Of a DNA stretch of 25,708 nt, positions 1 through 8,241 are shown one piece after another. The stretch's first letter is position 1; every line of letters starts with the position of its first letter. The notes below the pieces were generated by a model. The model did no database searches and was not told where the DNA came from. It was given only the letters and a program-made list of their open reading frames with translations. The position numbers were made by a program, and so were the translations under genes. The DNA comes from an uncultured Bacteroides sp. (GTDB taxonomy: Bacteria > Bacteroidota > Bacteroidia > Bacteroidales > Bacteroidaceae). Location: NCBI GenBank assembly GCA_905198575.1, contig CAJKDC010000030.1, forward strand, positions 1-25,708, given 5' to 3'.

Positions 1-13
1 CATTTTATTTACT

Positions 14-43
14 GCCAGAGCCGTTTAGGCTGGGCTAATTTTT
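14..43 (+). terminator. Possible terminator of a gene upstream of the window
   Basis: GCC (14-16) plus AGCC (19-22) can pair with GGCT (28-31) plus GGC (33-35) across a five-base loop, with a small internal mismatch. The hairpin is followed by TAATTTTT. This would close a gene that ends before or at the window edge. All three plus frames are open for only 8-14 codons before a stop (at 28, 38 and 45), so the end of an upstream gene could overlap this hairpin, but its frame cannot be assigned. No promoter is visible between the hairpin and the first gene. Confidence 0.35.
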
Positions 44-73
44 AACGAACTATTGGTAGTTAATATAAGAACA

Positions 74-2437
74 ATGAAAAAGTACATTCTGATTTTGTTT
101 GTTTTTGCTCATGTTTTTTGTATACATGCGCAAAACCAATATTTTGTTTCTCCTAGGGGGGATGATAGTTATAACGGCAGTATTGAAGCTCCTTTTCAAA
201 CTATAGAGCGTGCTCAAATGGAAGCCCGGAAAGCGCAGGGAGAAACAACTATTTATTTGCGTGAAGGAGTTTATAGACTTGTACGTCCTTTAACTTTTAC
301 TTCCGAAGATGGTGGGGAAGATAAGCCTTTGACTATACGTGCTTTTCAAAACGAGCAGGTTGTATTGTCTGGTGGTAAAGTTTTGCAGCCTTCATGGCAT
401 CCGTATAAGAAAGGTATTTTTAAGTCAGTGCTTTCTAAAGACATTCAGCATTTGGATATGTTGTTAAGCAACGGAAATATTCGTCATATGGCCCGCTATC
501 CTAATTTTGACTCCACAGCAGTACGTTTTAATGGAACTTCTGCAGATGCTACATCTTTGCAGCGGGTAAAAAGTTGGAAGAATCCTGAGGGAGGATATTT
601 GCATGCCATGCATATTAGTGACTGGGGCGATTTTCATTATCTTATTACGGGAAAAGATAAAACCGGTCAGTTGGAGTTAAGAGGTGGATGGCAGAATAAC
701 CGCCAGTCAGGATTGCATCCTGACAACCGGATGGTAGAAAATATTTTTGAGGAACTGGATGCACCGGGAGAATGGTTTTATGATAAGAAGTCATTTACTT
801 TGTATTATTATCCGATGCCGGGGGAAGATATACAAACGGCTGTTTTCGAAGCTCCTATGTTGAAACATCTTGTAGAGTTTCGAGGTTCGGAGCAACGTCC
901 TGTAACTCATATAACCATACAAGGTATTGAGCTTACACAGACTCGTCGTACTTTTATGGAAAAATATGAGCCTCTTCTTCGTTCGGACTGGATGGTTTAT
1001 CGGGGTGGTGCTGTTTTGTTGGAGGGGACAGAAGAGTGTTTGCTAAAAGATTGCTTTTTATATAATTTGGGAGGAAATGCTGTTTTCTTTTCCTGTTATA
1101 ACCGGAATTCTACTGTATCAGGTTCTCATTTTACTTGTATTGGTGCAAGTGCCGTTTGTTTTGTGGGAGACCCGGATGCCGTTCGTTCACCGAGTTTTGA
1201 GTATAACGAATTTGTTCCATCCTCTAAAATTGACCGAAATGTAGGTCCCGTTGGTAATAATTATCCGGCTTATTGCACAGTCTATGACAATCTGATTCAT
1301 AATATAGGTCTGTTTGAAAAACAGATAACCGGGATAGAATTGTCAATGTGTCATCATATCACAGTCAGTCATAATAGTATATATGATACACCTCGTGCGG
1401 GAATCAATGTCAGTGAGGGAACTTGGGGTGGACATATTATTGAGTTCAATGATGTGTTTGACACAGTAAAAGAGACGGGTGATCATGGCTCTTTCAATTC
1501 ATGGGGCAGGGATCGTTTTTGGCATCCTAACCGCCAGGTAATGGATTCGCTGGTTGCAGCAGAGCCTTCATTGATACTGGCAGATGTTATTTCTCCTATT
1601 GTATTGCGAAATAATCGCTTTCGTTGTGATAGAGGCTGGGATATAGACTTGGACGATGGCTCAAGCAACTATCATATATATAATAATCTTTGTTTAAACG
1701 GAGGTATTAAGTTGCGTGAAGGATTTTATCGGTTGGTTGAAAACAATATCATGATAAACAATTCTTTCCATCCTCATGTATGGTTTGAGAATAGCGGTGA
1801 TGTATTTGCGCGTAACCTGGTGATGTCTTCTTATCAGCCTATCCAAGTTGATCATTGGGGAATGGAGGTGGACTATAATATTTTTACGGACAGTGTAGCC
1901 TATAAGAAGTCCCGTGCATTAAATACAGATGCTCATTCGGTAGTGTGTATTCCTGCTTTTATAAATCCTCGAGAAGGTGATTATAGGATTGAAAATCACT
2001 CTGATGCAGTTTTCCGTTGTGGCTTTCGTAATTTTGATATGGATAAATTTGGTGTTGTCTCTCCAAGGTTAAAGGCTTTAGCCCGAACTCCGCAGTATCC
2101 TAATCCGATATTGTCAGAAGAAGGAAAGGCCTTTGAAACAATCCAATGGAAAGGCTTGCAAATAAAAAATCTGGATACCTTGGGTGAGCGTTCTGCTACT
2201 GGCATTGACTCGGAATATGGTGTTTATGTACTTTCTGTTGATGCCTTGAGTGGTGCCTTGCGTGACTATATCCGTTCTAATGATGTTATTTTAGAATTAG
2301 GTGGTAAACCTATAAATAATTTAGTGGACTTACATGAAGTGATAGGTGAAATAGATTTAAAGAAGCCACAGAGTATGGTTATTTTTAGAAATCAGAAGAA
2401 AAATAAGATTGTTTTACCTGCCAATATATTAAATTGA
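74..2437 (+). CDS. Secreted right-handed beta-helix protein with C-terminal PDZ domain (GH141-like)
   Basis: The start is the ATG at 74 (MKKYILILF...), not the upstream in-frame TTG at 53, because it gives a clean signal peptide ending near HAQ. Length is 787 residues. The mature N-terminus (YFVSPRGDDSYNG..., then PFQTIERA) is the typical opening of pectate-lyase-fold proteins related to GH141, followed by many short beta-helix rungs with Asn ladders. Conserved-looking polar clusters that could form an active site are E467-D480 (GDHGSFNSWGRD) and D523-D528 (DIDLDD). Roughly the last 80 residues (about 705-787) read as a PDZ domain (GVYVLSV... ILELGGKPI...). GH141 is known to include an alpha-L-fucosidase and a xylanase, so the family does not fix the substrate. 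It is the first gene of a tight run to 6162. The beta-helix call is firm; the GH141 assignment is tentative. Confidence 0.75.
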   Translation: MKKYILILFVFAHVFCIHAQNQYFVSPRGDDSYNGSIEAPFQTIERAQMEARKAQGETTIYLREGVYRLVRPLTFTSEDGGEDKPLTIRAFQNEQVVLSGGKVLQPSWHPYKKGIFKSVLSKDIQHLDMLLSNGNIRHMARYPNFDSTAVRFNGTSADATSLQRVKSWKNPEGGYLHAMHISDWGDFHYLITGKDKTGQLELRGGWQNNRQSGLHPDNRMVENIFEELDAPGEWFYDKKSFTLYYYPMPGEDIQTAVFEAPMLKHLVEFRGSEQRPVTHITIQGIELTQTRRTFMEKYEPLLRSDWMVYRGGAVLLEGTEECLLKDCFLYNLGGNAVFFSCYNRNSTVSGSHFTCIGASAVCFVGDPDAVRSPSFEYNEFVPSSKIDRNVGPVGNNYPAYCTVYDNLIHNIGLFEKQITGIELSMCHHITVSHNSIYDTPRAGINVSEGTWGGHIIEFNDVFDTVKETGDHGSFNSWGRDRFWHPNRQVMDSLVAAEPSLILADVISPIVLRNNRFRCDRGWDIDLDDGSSNYHIYNNLCLNGGIKLREGFYRLVENNIMINNSFHPHVWFENSGDVFARNLVMSSYQPIQVDHWGMEVDYNIFTDSVAYKKSRALNTDAHSVVCIPAFINPREGDYRIENHSDAVFRCGFRNFDMDKFGVVSPRLKALARTPQYPNPILSEEGKAFETIQWKGLQIKNLDTLGERSATGIDSEYGVYVLSVDALSGALRDYIRSNDVILELGGKPINNLVDLHEVIGEIDLKKPQSMVIFRNQKKNKIVLPANILN

Positions 2438-2445
2438 TAAATACT

Positions 2446-3594
2446 ATGAAGAAAATTTTAAGACGTTTGATTTTTTTAGGAAGCTTGGTTATAGGTGTAA
2501 ACAGTGGTCTTTTTGCACAAGATTCAGTTCAAAAATTGCGTTCTGCACAAGGACAGGAATTGCGTATTCCTTATACGGATATGGCTTTGAGTGCAAAATT
2601 TATAGGTCCTGTAGTTGATGAGCCTGATTGGTTTGTATGGTGTTTTTCTCCTTTGATGACCGAAGATGGCAAAGTGCATGCATTTGCGAGCCGCTGGCCG
2701 GCTAAAGAAGGTATGGAAGGATGGTCGGAGAAGAATGCTGAAATAGCTCATTATGTATCAGACAGTCCTGAAGGACCGTTTAAGTATGTAAGCACTGTGC
2801 TGTCTTCAAAAGACTTCCCGGATAAGCAGACAATGATGGCTCCTCATAATCCTCGTTTGGAATATGTTGACGGGAAATATATCTGTTTGTTCATTTGCCA
2901 GGACCCCAGTTGTAGTGTAAAATGTGGCAATATGCGTGTCTGTATGATTGTAGCGGATGACATTAACGGCCCATGGCGTTTCGCGGGAGAGAATAATGGT
3001 GTAATGGTAAGTGCTTCTGATAATCCGTCTCATTGGACTTATAAGGCTGCTATCGGTGCTGATAATCCTGCTTTTTTGAAGATTGGAAACAAATATTACA
3101 TTTATTACAAATGTGGTACGCCAAAACATTTGGATGCTAAATATGGATATGCTGTTTCCGATAAACTCGAGGGGCCTTATGTTATGTGTGATGCTCCTAT
3201 TACAGATAACATAGCTTATATTGAAGATGCTCAGGCTTTTAGCATGGATAATAAGTATTATTTGTTGACTACGGATAATTTTGGCAAGAACAGTGGCGTT
3301 TTTGGCAATCTTATACTCTGGGAGTCGAATGACGGATTGAAATTTTCGTTGAAGGATGCCAAAATAGCTTTAGGAAATTTATTTGATTATTGGGGAACTC
3401 CCGAGGATGAAAAAACTCTGAAAGCTACAAAAGGAGTCTTTTTCCGTTCAGAATCAGGGAAATTGGAGCGTCCCGCAATACTGAAAGTGAATGGTGTTCC
3501 TCAGTATATTTATGGTGCAGGTGGAGCTAATTTGCGTGGAAAGAGCATTTCAGAGCCTTATGTCTTGAAGATTAATTGGAATAATGGTAAATAA
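2446..3594 (+). CDS. Secreted GH43-like five-bladed beta-propeller protein, putative glycosidase
   Basis: The start is the ATG at 2446. An in-frame TTG at 2434 overlaps the preceding stop but adds only four residues before the signal peptide. Length is 382 residues with a signal peptide ending near LFAQ. The repeated pattern of hydrophobic strand, NKYYIYY/NKYYLLTT and GP(Y/F) turn (EGPFKYV, NGPWRFA, EGPYVMC) is typical of GH43/GH117-type propellers. Candidate acidic residues follow the order seen in that fold: Asp in VDEPDW near the N-terminus, Asp in GADNPAF in the middle, Glu in YIEDAQAF later. I cannot place it in a numbered family or name a substrate. It sits 8 bp after the beta-helix gene and 31 bp before the phosphoesterase gene, so co-transcription is likely. 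Confidence 0.65.
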   Translation: MKKILRRLIFLGSLVIGVNSGLFAQDSVQKLRSAQGQELRIPYTDMALSAKFIGPVVDEPDWFVWCFSPLMTEDGKVHAFASRWPAKEGMEGWSEKNAEIAHYVSDSPEGPFKYVSTVLSSKDFPDKQTMMAPHNPRLEYVDGKYICLFICQDPSCSVKCGNMRVCMIVADDINGPWRFAGENNGVMVSASDNPSHWTYKAAIGADNPAFLKIGNKYYIYYKCGTPKHLDAKYGYAVSDKLEGPYVMCDAPITDNIAYIEDAQAFSMDNKYYLLTTDNFGKNSGVFGNLILWESNDGLKFSLKDAKIALGNLFDYWGTPEDEKTLKATKGVFFRSESGKLERPAILKVNGVPQYIYGAGGANLRGKSISEPYVLKINWNNGK

Positions 3595-3625
3595 TTTTTG
3601 ATTAAATTTTCATTGGAGGATTGTT

Positions 3626-5017
3626 ATGAGTTGTTTGCATACTATTTTTATTTCTTCTCTATTGCTGTTATTCCCTGCAATTTCTTTTTCATCTGTTGAT
3701 ACGTTAGTGAACAGATATTTGATTCCGCATACAAATCTGACTGTTGGTATATTGTCGGATGCTCAATTTCCTGAAAATGACGAGTTATTGAGTGTGGGAC
3801 ACTTTGGAGTAGTGATGAATGGTCCCAAGCACGTGTATCGTGCACTGTCTGATTTAAAAAAGCGGGAGGTCGATTTGATTGTCATGAATGGCGATATGGT
3901 GAATGCAGCATCGGGAGGCAATGCTTATCGTACATACAATTTATTGCTTGACCATGTTTTTGGGAAAGAGAGAAAAAATATGCCGCCTTTAATTTATCCG
4001 ATGGGAAACCATGAGTTTTATGGTGCAGATGCCGAGGCTCAGTTTATGAATTCAGTAAAACTTCCTTTAAATACTCATCATGTACTGAATGGTATTCATA
4101 TTATTGGTATTTCTTGTTCTGACGGTAATGGAGGATATTCCCAAGACCGTTTGGACTATTTGAAATATCATTTGTCGGTGGCCCATAAAGAGAACCCTAA
4201 AATGCCCATATTGGTGGTTAGCCATATGCCGTTTAATGTTGGTGGCTTTTTTGGCGGGCAATGGGATTCTTCTCAGTCTGACGAAATGTATGAAATATTG
4301 TCTGCGTATCCGCAAGTTGTTTATTTTTGCGGTCATAGTCACTACCCTTTGTTTGATGATTTGTGTATAGTACAGCAGGATTTTACAATTATCAATACTG
4401 GTACTACCTCTTATTTTGATTTGGATTGGAATGTTTTGAAGGATGGTAAAACATTGGATATGCAGCGTGCTAATGAATATATGAATCCTGATTTAATAGG
4501 TATTTATAATCAGGCAGATATTCCGGGACGTGATGATGTGAATGAAGGATGGATAATGGATATTGATACTCAAAGCGGAAAATTGGTATTACAGCGGATG
4601 AATTATAATCTGAGCCGGCCGTTTGGACGGAAAATTATTTTGGAAGATTTATACTTGAAGAATTTTTCTTATCATCCGGATAAGCAGCGTCTTGCTGCAT
4701 CTTGTCCTCGTTTTAGTGCTGATGCATCCATTTTTTTATCGGAATCTGGTGTAGGAAGAGTAGATGTGTGTTTTAATGCAGCTTTGCCTGATGTACTGGT
4801 AAAACATTATATTTTGTGTGTGACTGGTCCTGACGGGAAAAAGCAGGAAGTACGATTTCTGGCTAGAGGATATTATGGAGGATTTGATTTCCCTTATATG
4901 GAGCATATTAATTTTAGAGGATGTAAGAATAAAGGTACTTATCTTTTTCAAATAAAGGCAGTCAGTTGTTTTGGAAAAGAAAGCAAATGGTTGGAAAGTA
5001 ACTTTACGGTAAGGTAG
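3626..5017 (+). CDS. Secreted calcineurin-like metallophosphoesterase
   Basis: The 463-residue protein has a signal peptide (about 1-22) and the ordered metal-binding motifs of the calcineurin-type phosphoesterase superfamily: SDAQF (D45), NGD (D90), GNHE (N128-H129), VSH (H200) and CGHSH (H237, H239). The first motif has Gln where many members have His (D-x-Q rather than D-x-H), a variant seen in part of the superfamily. Residues from about 340 to the end look like a beta-rich accessory domain. The superfamily hydrolyses phosphomonoesters, phosphodiesters or nucleotides using two metal ions, and the substrate here is unknown. GGAGGA at 3615-3620 is a better ribosome-binding site than most in this window and supports the ATG at 3626. 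Its place inside a glycosidase run suggests removal of a phosphate-type substituent or salvage, but that is inference. Confidence 0.85.
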   Translation: MSCLHTIFISSLLLLFPAISFSSVDTLVNRYLIPHTNLTVGILSDAQFPENDELLSVGHFGVVMNGPKHVYRALSDLKKREVDLIVMNGDMVNAASGGNAYRTYNLLLDHVFGKERKNMPPLIYPMGNHEFYGADAEAQFMNSVKLPLNTHHVLNGIHIIGISCSDGNGGYSQDRLDYLKYHLSVAHKENPKMPILVVSHMPFNVGGFFGGQWDSSQSDEMYEILSAYPQVVYFCGHSHYPLFDDLCIVQQDFTIINTGTTSYFDLDWNVLKDGKTLDMQRANEYMNPDLIGIYNQADIPGRDDVNEGWIMDIDTQSGKLVLQRMNYNLSRPFGRKIILEDLYLKNFSYHPDKQRLAASCPRFSADASIFLSESGVGRVDVCFNAALPDVLVKHYILCVTGPDGKKQEVRFLARGYYGGFDFPYMEHINFRGCKNKGTYLFQIKAVSCFGKESKWLESNFTVR

Positions 5018-5037
5018 ATTCAAATAAGAATAGAAAT

Positions 5038-6162
5038 ATGAAGAAAATATACTGGATGCTGTTAAGTGCAAGTTTATTAACAGCTTGTCAACCTGCATCA
5101 AAAATGGATGTCAGTGGTACGTTGAATGGTATTGAGAGTGATACATTGCTGGTTAATCATCGAATGGTGGGCAGTGGCGAGGCACAGCTTGACACAATAG
5201 CTATGCAGAACGGGCAATTTGCTTTCAATGTAGGCGACAGCGTGTTGAAGCAAGTTTATATCTATGCCAAGCCATCGGGTAATGGTGCTATAAGTATGAA
5301 AGCTTTGGGGCTGGTGCTCTTGCCCGGTCGTCCTGTTACGGTAAGTGGTACACTGGATGATTATCGTTTGGAAGGTGATGTTTTCTACGAAGCCTGCAAT
5401 GAGTTGAGTGACCAACTTCGACCTTGTATTGAGAAGCTTGACTCACTTCGTAAAGTATGTATGCAAATGGAGGCTGACGGAATTCAGGCAGATAGTATTC
5501 GCAAGGCTTATGCTCCTTCACGAGAATTTTTGAATCGTATGCAAGATTTGCGTTGCGACTTCATTCGTAGTCATGCAGATCAGGATGTAGCTGTTTATGC
5601 TTTGTCGCGTGACTTGCCTGTTGAAAAGGTAGGTGAGATGCTTGACGTGGTAGCTGAGCCTGTACGTACGGGGGTGATGGCGCCGTTGTACCATCAGGTG
5701 AAAGATGGCTATGACAAGGAGATGGCTCGCCGTGCTGCTGCAGAACGGGTGAAGGAAGGTAATGTGGCTCCTGATTTTACACTGAAAGATCTTAATGGTA
5801 ACGATTTTACTCTTTCATCGCTTCGTGGCAAATATGTAGTACTTGATTTCTGGGGTAGTTGGTGTGGCTGGTGCATTAAAGGTATACCTGACATGAAAAA
5901 AGCCTATGCCAAATGCAAGGCAAAGGTTGAGTTTGTGGGCATTGACTGTCGCGATACGGAAGAAAAATGGCGTAAGGCGGTTGAGGAGTATGATATGCCT
6001 TGGCTGCATGTCCGCAATGGGGACAATCCTGATGTATCAGTTCTTTATGCCGTCCGTGGCTATCCGACAAAGATTGTGATTAGTCCTGAAGGTACTATTC
6101 TGAAGGTATCAGTAGGTGAAGACCCTGAGTTTTATACCTATTTGGACAGATTGATGAAGTAA
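5038..6162 (+). CDS. TlpA-like thioredoxin-fold lipoprotein with DUF4369-type N-terminus
   Basis: The 374-residue protein begins with a lipoprotein signal (LLTAC, C17). Residues about 22-115 resemble the DUF4369 domain (MDVSGTLNG... DTLLVNHR...), followed by a helical linker. A thioredoxin/AhpC-TSA domain occupies about 240-374, with the redox motif WCGWC (C276, C279) and a probable cis-proline in RGYPT (P343). Such Bacteroidetes proteins are periplasmic thiol-disulfide oxidoreductases tethered to a membrane. They reduce or reshuffle disulfides, and their exact partners are mostly unknown. It lies 20 bp after the phosphoesterase gene. Its codons look richer in G and C than those of its neighbours, which may mean a separate history. 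It may support folding of secreted enzymes or be a passenger in the operon. Confidence 0.88.
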   Translation: MKKIYWMLLSASLLTACQPASKMDVSGTLNGIESDTLLVNHRMVGSGEAQLDTIAMQNGQFAFNVGDSVLKQVYIYAKPSGNGAISMKALGLVLLPGRPVTVSGTLDDYRLEGDVFYEACNELSDQLRPCIEKLDSLRKVCMQMEADGIQADSIRKAYAPSREFLNRMQDLRCDFIRSHADQDVAVYALSRDLPVEKVGEMLDVVAEPVRTGVMAPLYHQVKDGYDKEMARRAAAERVKEGNVAPDFTLKDLNGNDFTLSSLRGKYVVLDFWGSWCGWCIKGIPDMKKAYAKCKAKVEFVGIDCRDTEEKWRKAVEEYDMPWLHVRNGDNPDVSVLYAVRGYPTKIVISPEGTILKVSVGEDPEFYTYLDRLMK

Positions 6163-6305
6163 GTTTTCGTAAGTTGCGAAATTATGAAAACAAAGTCATT
6201 TTAATATTCGTATCCAAAAAAGGGATACCAAACAGTATGGCTGGGTGTATTTGTTAAATAAATATTAAATATTATCTATTTCTTAATTTACTTGTAAGGG
6301 ATTTC

Positions 6306-6313
6306 TATTTTTG
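6306..6313 (+). promoter_or_regulatory. Possible Bacteroides -7 box (TATTTTTG)
   Basis: The octamer matches TAnnTTTG exactly, but no good TTTG -33 element lies 19-21 bp upstream. Transcription from here would start near 6320 and run into the hairpin at 6378-6405. Confidence 0.25.
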
Positions 6314-6377
6314 AAAGATATATAAGATAAAGGCAGAGAAAAGGGTAATATGGAATTTCTGATTATATATTACAGAG

Positions 6378-6415
6378 AGCTCTCCTTCTTGATGCGAGGA
6401 GAGCTTCTTTTGTTT
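6378..6415 (+). terminator. Rho-independent terminator or attenuator hairpin
   Basis: AGCTCTCC (6378-6385) pairs perfectly with GGAGAGCT (6398-6405) around a 12-base loop and is followed by TCTTTTGTTT. It probably ends transcripts of the 74-6162 gene run. It could act as an attenuator if the -7 box at 6306 is real. Confidence 0.7.
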
Positions 6416-6474
6416 ATATAAATAGCCATTCCTGGATTTTATTATTCTAAAATGCTATGAAAAATAATCACCTT

Positions 6475-6504
6475 TTGACGTTGGGGTGGTTGGGATAATA
6501 TAAT
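6475..6504 (+). promoter_or_regulatory. Promoter candidate for the GH110 gene
   Basis: TTGACG (6475-6480) is separated by 18 bp from TATAAT (6499-6504). This resembles a sigma-70 promoter of Proteobacteria rather than the usual Bacteroides TTTG / TAnnTTTG form, although TTTG at 6474-6477 overlaps the -35 box. A start near 6511 would give a leader of under 20 bases before the ATG at 6528. Confidence 0.35.
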
Positions 6505-6527
6505 GCTAACTTTAAATTAAATCTATA

Positions 6528-8222
6528 ATGGCAGATACAAGAAAAACTAAGATTGTATGTATAATGGTCTTTTTCCTGAATTGTATCAATCTTTTTGCTT
6601 CCGACAGGATTATTGAGATACAGGCAGAGGCTGGGGGGGATAATCAGAATATCTATAAAGCAATACAAATGGCTTCTGGCAGTAAAGGAAAGCCGGTAAC
6701 CATAAAATTACACCCAGGTGTTTATGATTTTAGTCGTTCAGAATCGACAGAAAAGTTGTATTACGTGTCTAATACGACATCGGAATCTGAAAATCCGAAT
6801 CCTGTAAAACATATTGCCTTGTTGTTGAAAGATTTGAAGAATGTAACGATTGATGGTTCTGGTTCTACACTTTTGATGACAGGAGAAATGACTTCGTTTG
6901 TAGTGGATAATTGCCAGAATATAACTCTGAAGAATTTTAATATTGATAACAGTAATCCAACTCAGACAGAATGTACGGTAAAGGAAGTTGGGGAAGATTA
7001 TTTAATAGTAGAAGTCCATCCCACTTCTCAATATAAAATAGAAAACGGGAAGCTGATATGGTATGGTGACGGTTGGTCGTTCAGTGGAGGTATTGCCCAA
7101 TCTTATGATGTGGTAAAAGATGTGACATGGCGCTCCTGGAGTCCAATGGATGGATTGAAAAAGGCTGTAGAATTACGACAGAATCTGCTTTACCTTCAGT
7201 ATGAGAAGAAACCGCAGGCTCGTCCGGGTATTGTATTTCAAATGCGCGATGGTATACGTGATGAGGTTTGCGGGTTTATAAACCGTTCGGAGAATATACG
7301 TCTGGAAAATGTGAATTTTTATTATTTAGGGAATTTTGGGGTTGTATGCCAGTATAGTGAAAACATAAGTTTTGAACATAGTAATTTTATGCCTAAACCA
7401 GGTTCTGGCAGAACAAATGCCGGTTTTGCTGATTTTATTCAAGTATCTGGGTGTAAAGGCAAAGTCCGGATTTCGAATTGTAATTTTTCGGGAGCTCACG
7501 ATGATCCCATCAATGTGCATGGAACACATTTGAAAGTAGTGGAATATCTGGATGAAAAGACAATTAAAGTCCGTTTTATGCATCATCAGACTTTTGGTTT
7601 CGAAGCTTTCTTTAAAGGAGATGAGGTAGAACTGGTAAATGCAGAGAGTCTTTGTAAGGTTTGGGCAGGCAAGATAACAGATGCCCGCCTGATTAATCCT
7701 CGGGAGATGGTTCTTTCATTGAATAAAGAGATACCTACTTCAGTAAACAGCCTTTCCAATGTTGTTATTGAGAATGTAACTTGGACTCCGGAGGTGGAAA
7801 TTACAGGAAATCGTTTCTCTCGTATTCCTACTCGTGGTATATTGCTGACAACCCGGAAAAAGTCGCTGATAGAGAATAATGTTTTCTATGGTATGCAAAT
7901 GAGTGCAATTCTGGTTGCAGATGATGCTATGAGCTGGTATGAGTCGGGGCCGGTACATAATCTTACGATCCGCAGAAATACTTTTCTGCAGTGTGGTGGC
8001 CCGGTTATTCTGATTGCTCCTGAATACAGAAAATATGAAGGCCCTGTGCATAAACATATTTTGATTGAAGAAAATGTTTTTGAATCGGATAATCCGGGTG
8101 TATCGGCTATTTCAGCAAAAGGGGTAGACGGGGTGATTATTCGTAACAACCATTATGGGATGAAGATGAAAAAGGATCTTGTAAATATTGTGGATTGCGT
8201 AAATGATGTAGTAACGTATTAA
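6528..8222 (+). CDS. GH110 alpha-1,3-galactosidase (GalA/GalB type)
   Basis: The 564-residue exported protein has a signal peptide (about 1-25) and a right-handed beta-helix. The strongest marker is the block GFADFIQVSGCKG (299-311) followed by SGAHDDPINVHGTH (321-334), which is characteristic of GH110. The three essential Asp residues reported for the family in a marine GH110 enzyme (D321, D344, D345) fit D302, D325 and D326 here with the same 23-residue spacing. GH110 enzymes are inverting exo-alpha-galactosidases that remove terminal alpha-1,3-linked galactose, as on blood group B and linear alpha-Gal epitopes. Whether this one needs the branching fucose (A type) or not (B type) cannot be read from sequence. 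Length fits the family. It leads a run with the GH101-like gene 19 bp downstream. Confidence 0.92.
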   Translation: MADTRKTKIVCIMVFFLNCINLFASDRIIEIQAEAGGDNQNIYKAIQMASGSKGKPVTIKLHPGVYDFSRSESTEKLYYVSNTTSESENPNPVKHIALLLKDLKNVTIDGSGSTLLMTGEMTSFVVDNCQNITLKNFNIDNSNPTQTECTVKEVGEDYLIVEVHPTSQYKIENGKLIWYGDGWSFSGGIAQSYDVVKDVTWRSWSPMDGLKKAVELRQNLLYLQYEKKPQARPGIVFQMRDGIRDEVCGFINRSENIRLENVNFYYLGNFGVVCQYSENISFEHSNFMPKPGSGRTNAGFADFIQVSGCKGKVRISNCNFSGAHDDPINVHGTHLKVVEYLDEKTIKVRFMHHQTFGFEAFFKGDEVELVNAESLCKVWAGKITDARLINPREMVLSLNKEIPTSVNSLSNVVIENVTWTPEVEITGNRFSRIPTRGILLTTRKKSLIENNVFYGMQMSAILVADDAMSWYESGPVHNLTIRRNTFLQCGGPVILIAPEYRKYEGPVHKHILIEENVFESDNPGVSAISAKGVDGVIIRNNHYGMKMKKDLVNIVDCVNDVVTY

Positions 8223-8241
8223 ATTGTAAACTCTATATACT

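Larger units (their letters stand above)
6163..6527 (+). other. Intergenic region with hairpins and promoter candidates
   Basis: This 365-bp gap separates two gene runs. From left to right it holds a small stem GTATCC (6210-6215) / GGATAC (6223-6228) around an A-rich loop with no T-tract, a Bacteroides-like -7 box at 6306-6313, a 23-codon open frame at 6350-6421, a strong hairpin at 6378-6405, and an E. coli-like -35/-10 pair at 6475-6504. I see no RNA gene or protein gene of ordinary size in it. Confidence 0.6.

Noticed and set aside
53..73. N-terminal extension of the first beta-helix protein from a TTG codon
   Set aside because: The extension would place seven unrelated residues before a normal signal peptide; the ATG at 74 fits better.
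6210..6228. GTATCC/GGATAC stem as a terminator of the first gene run
   Set aside because: The stem has only six pairs and no T-tract follows. The hairpin at 6378-6405 is a much better terminator.
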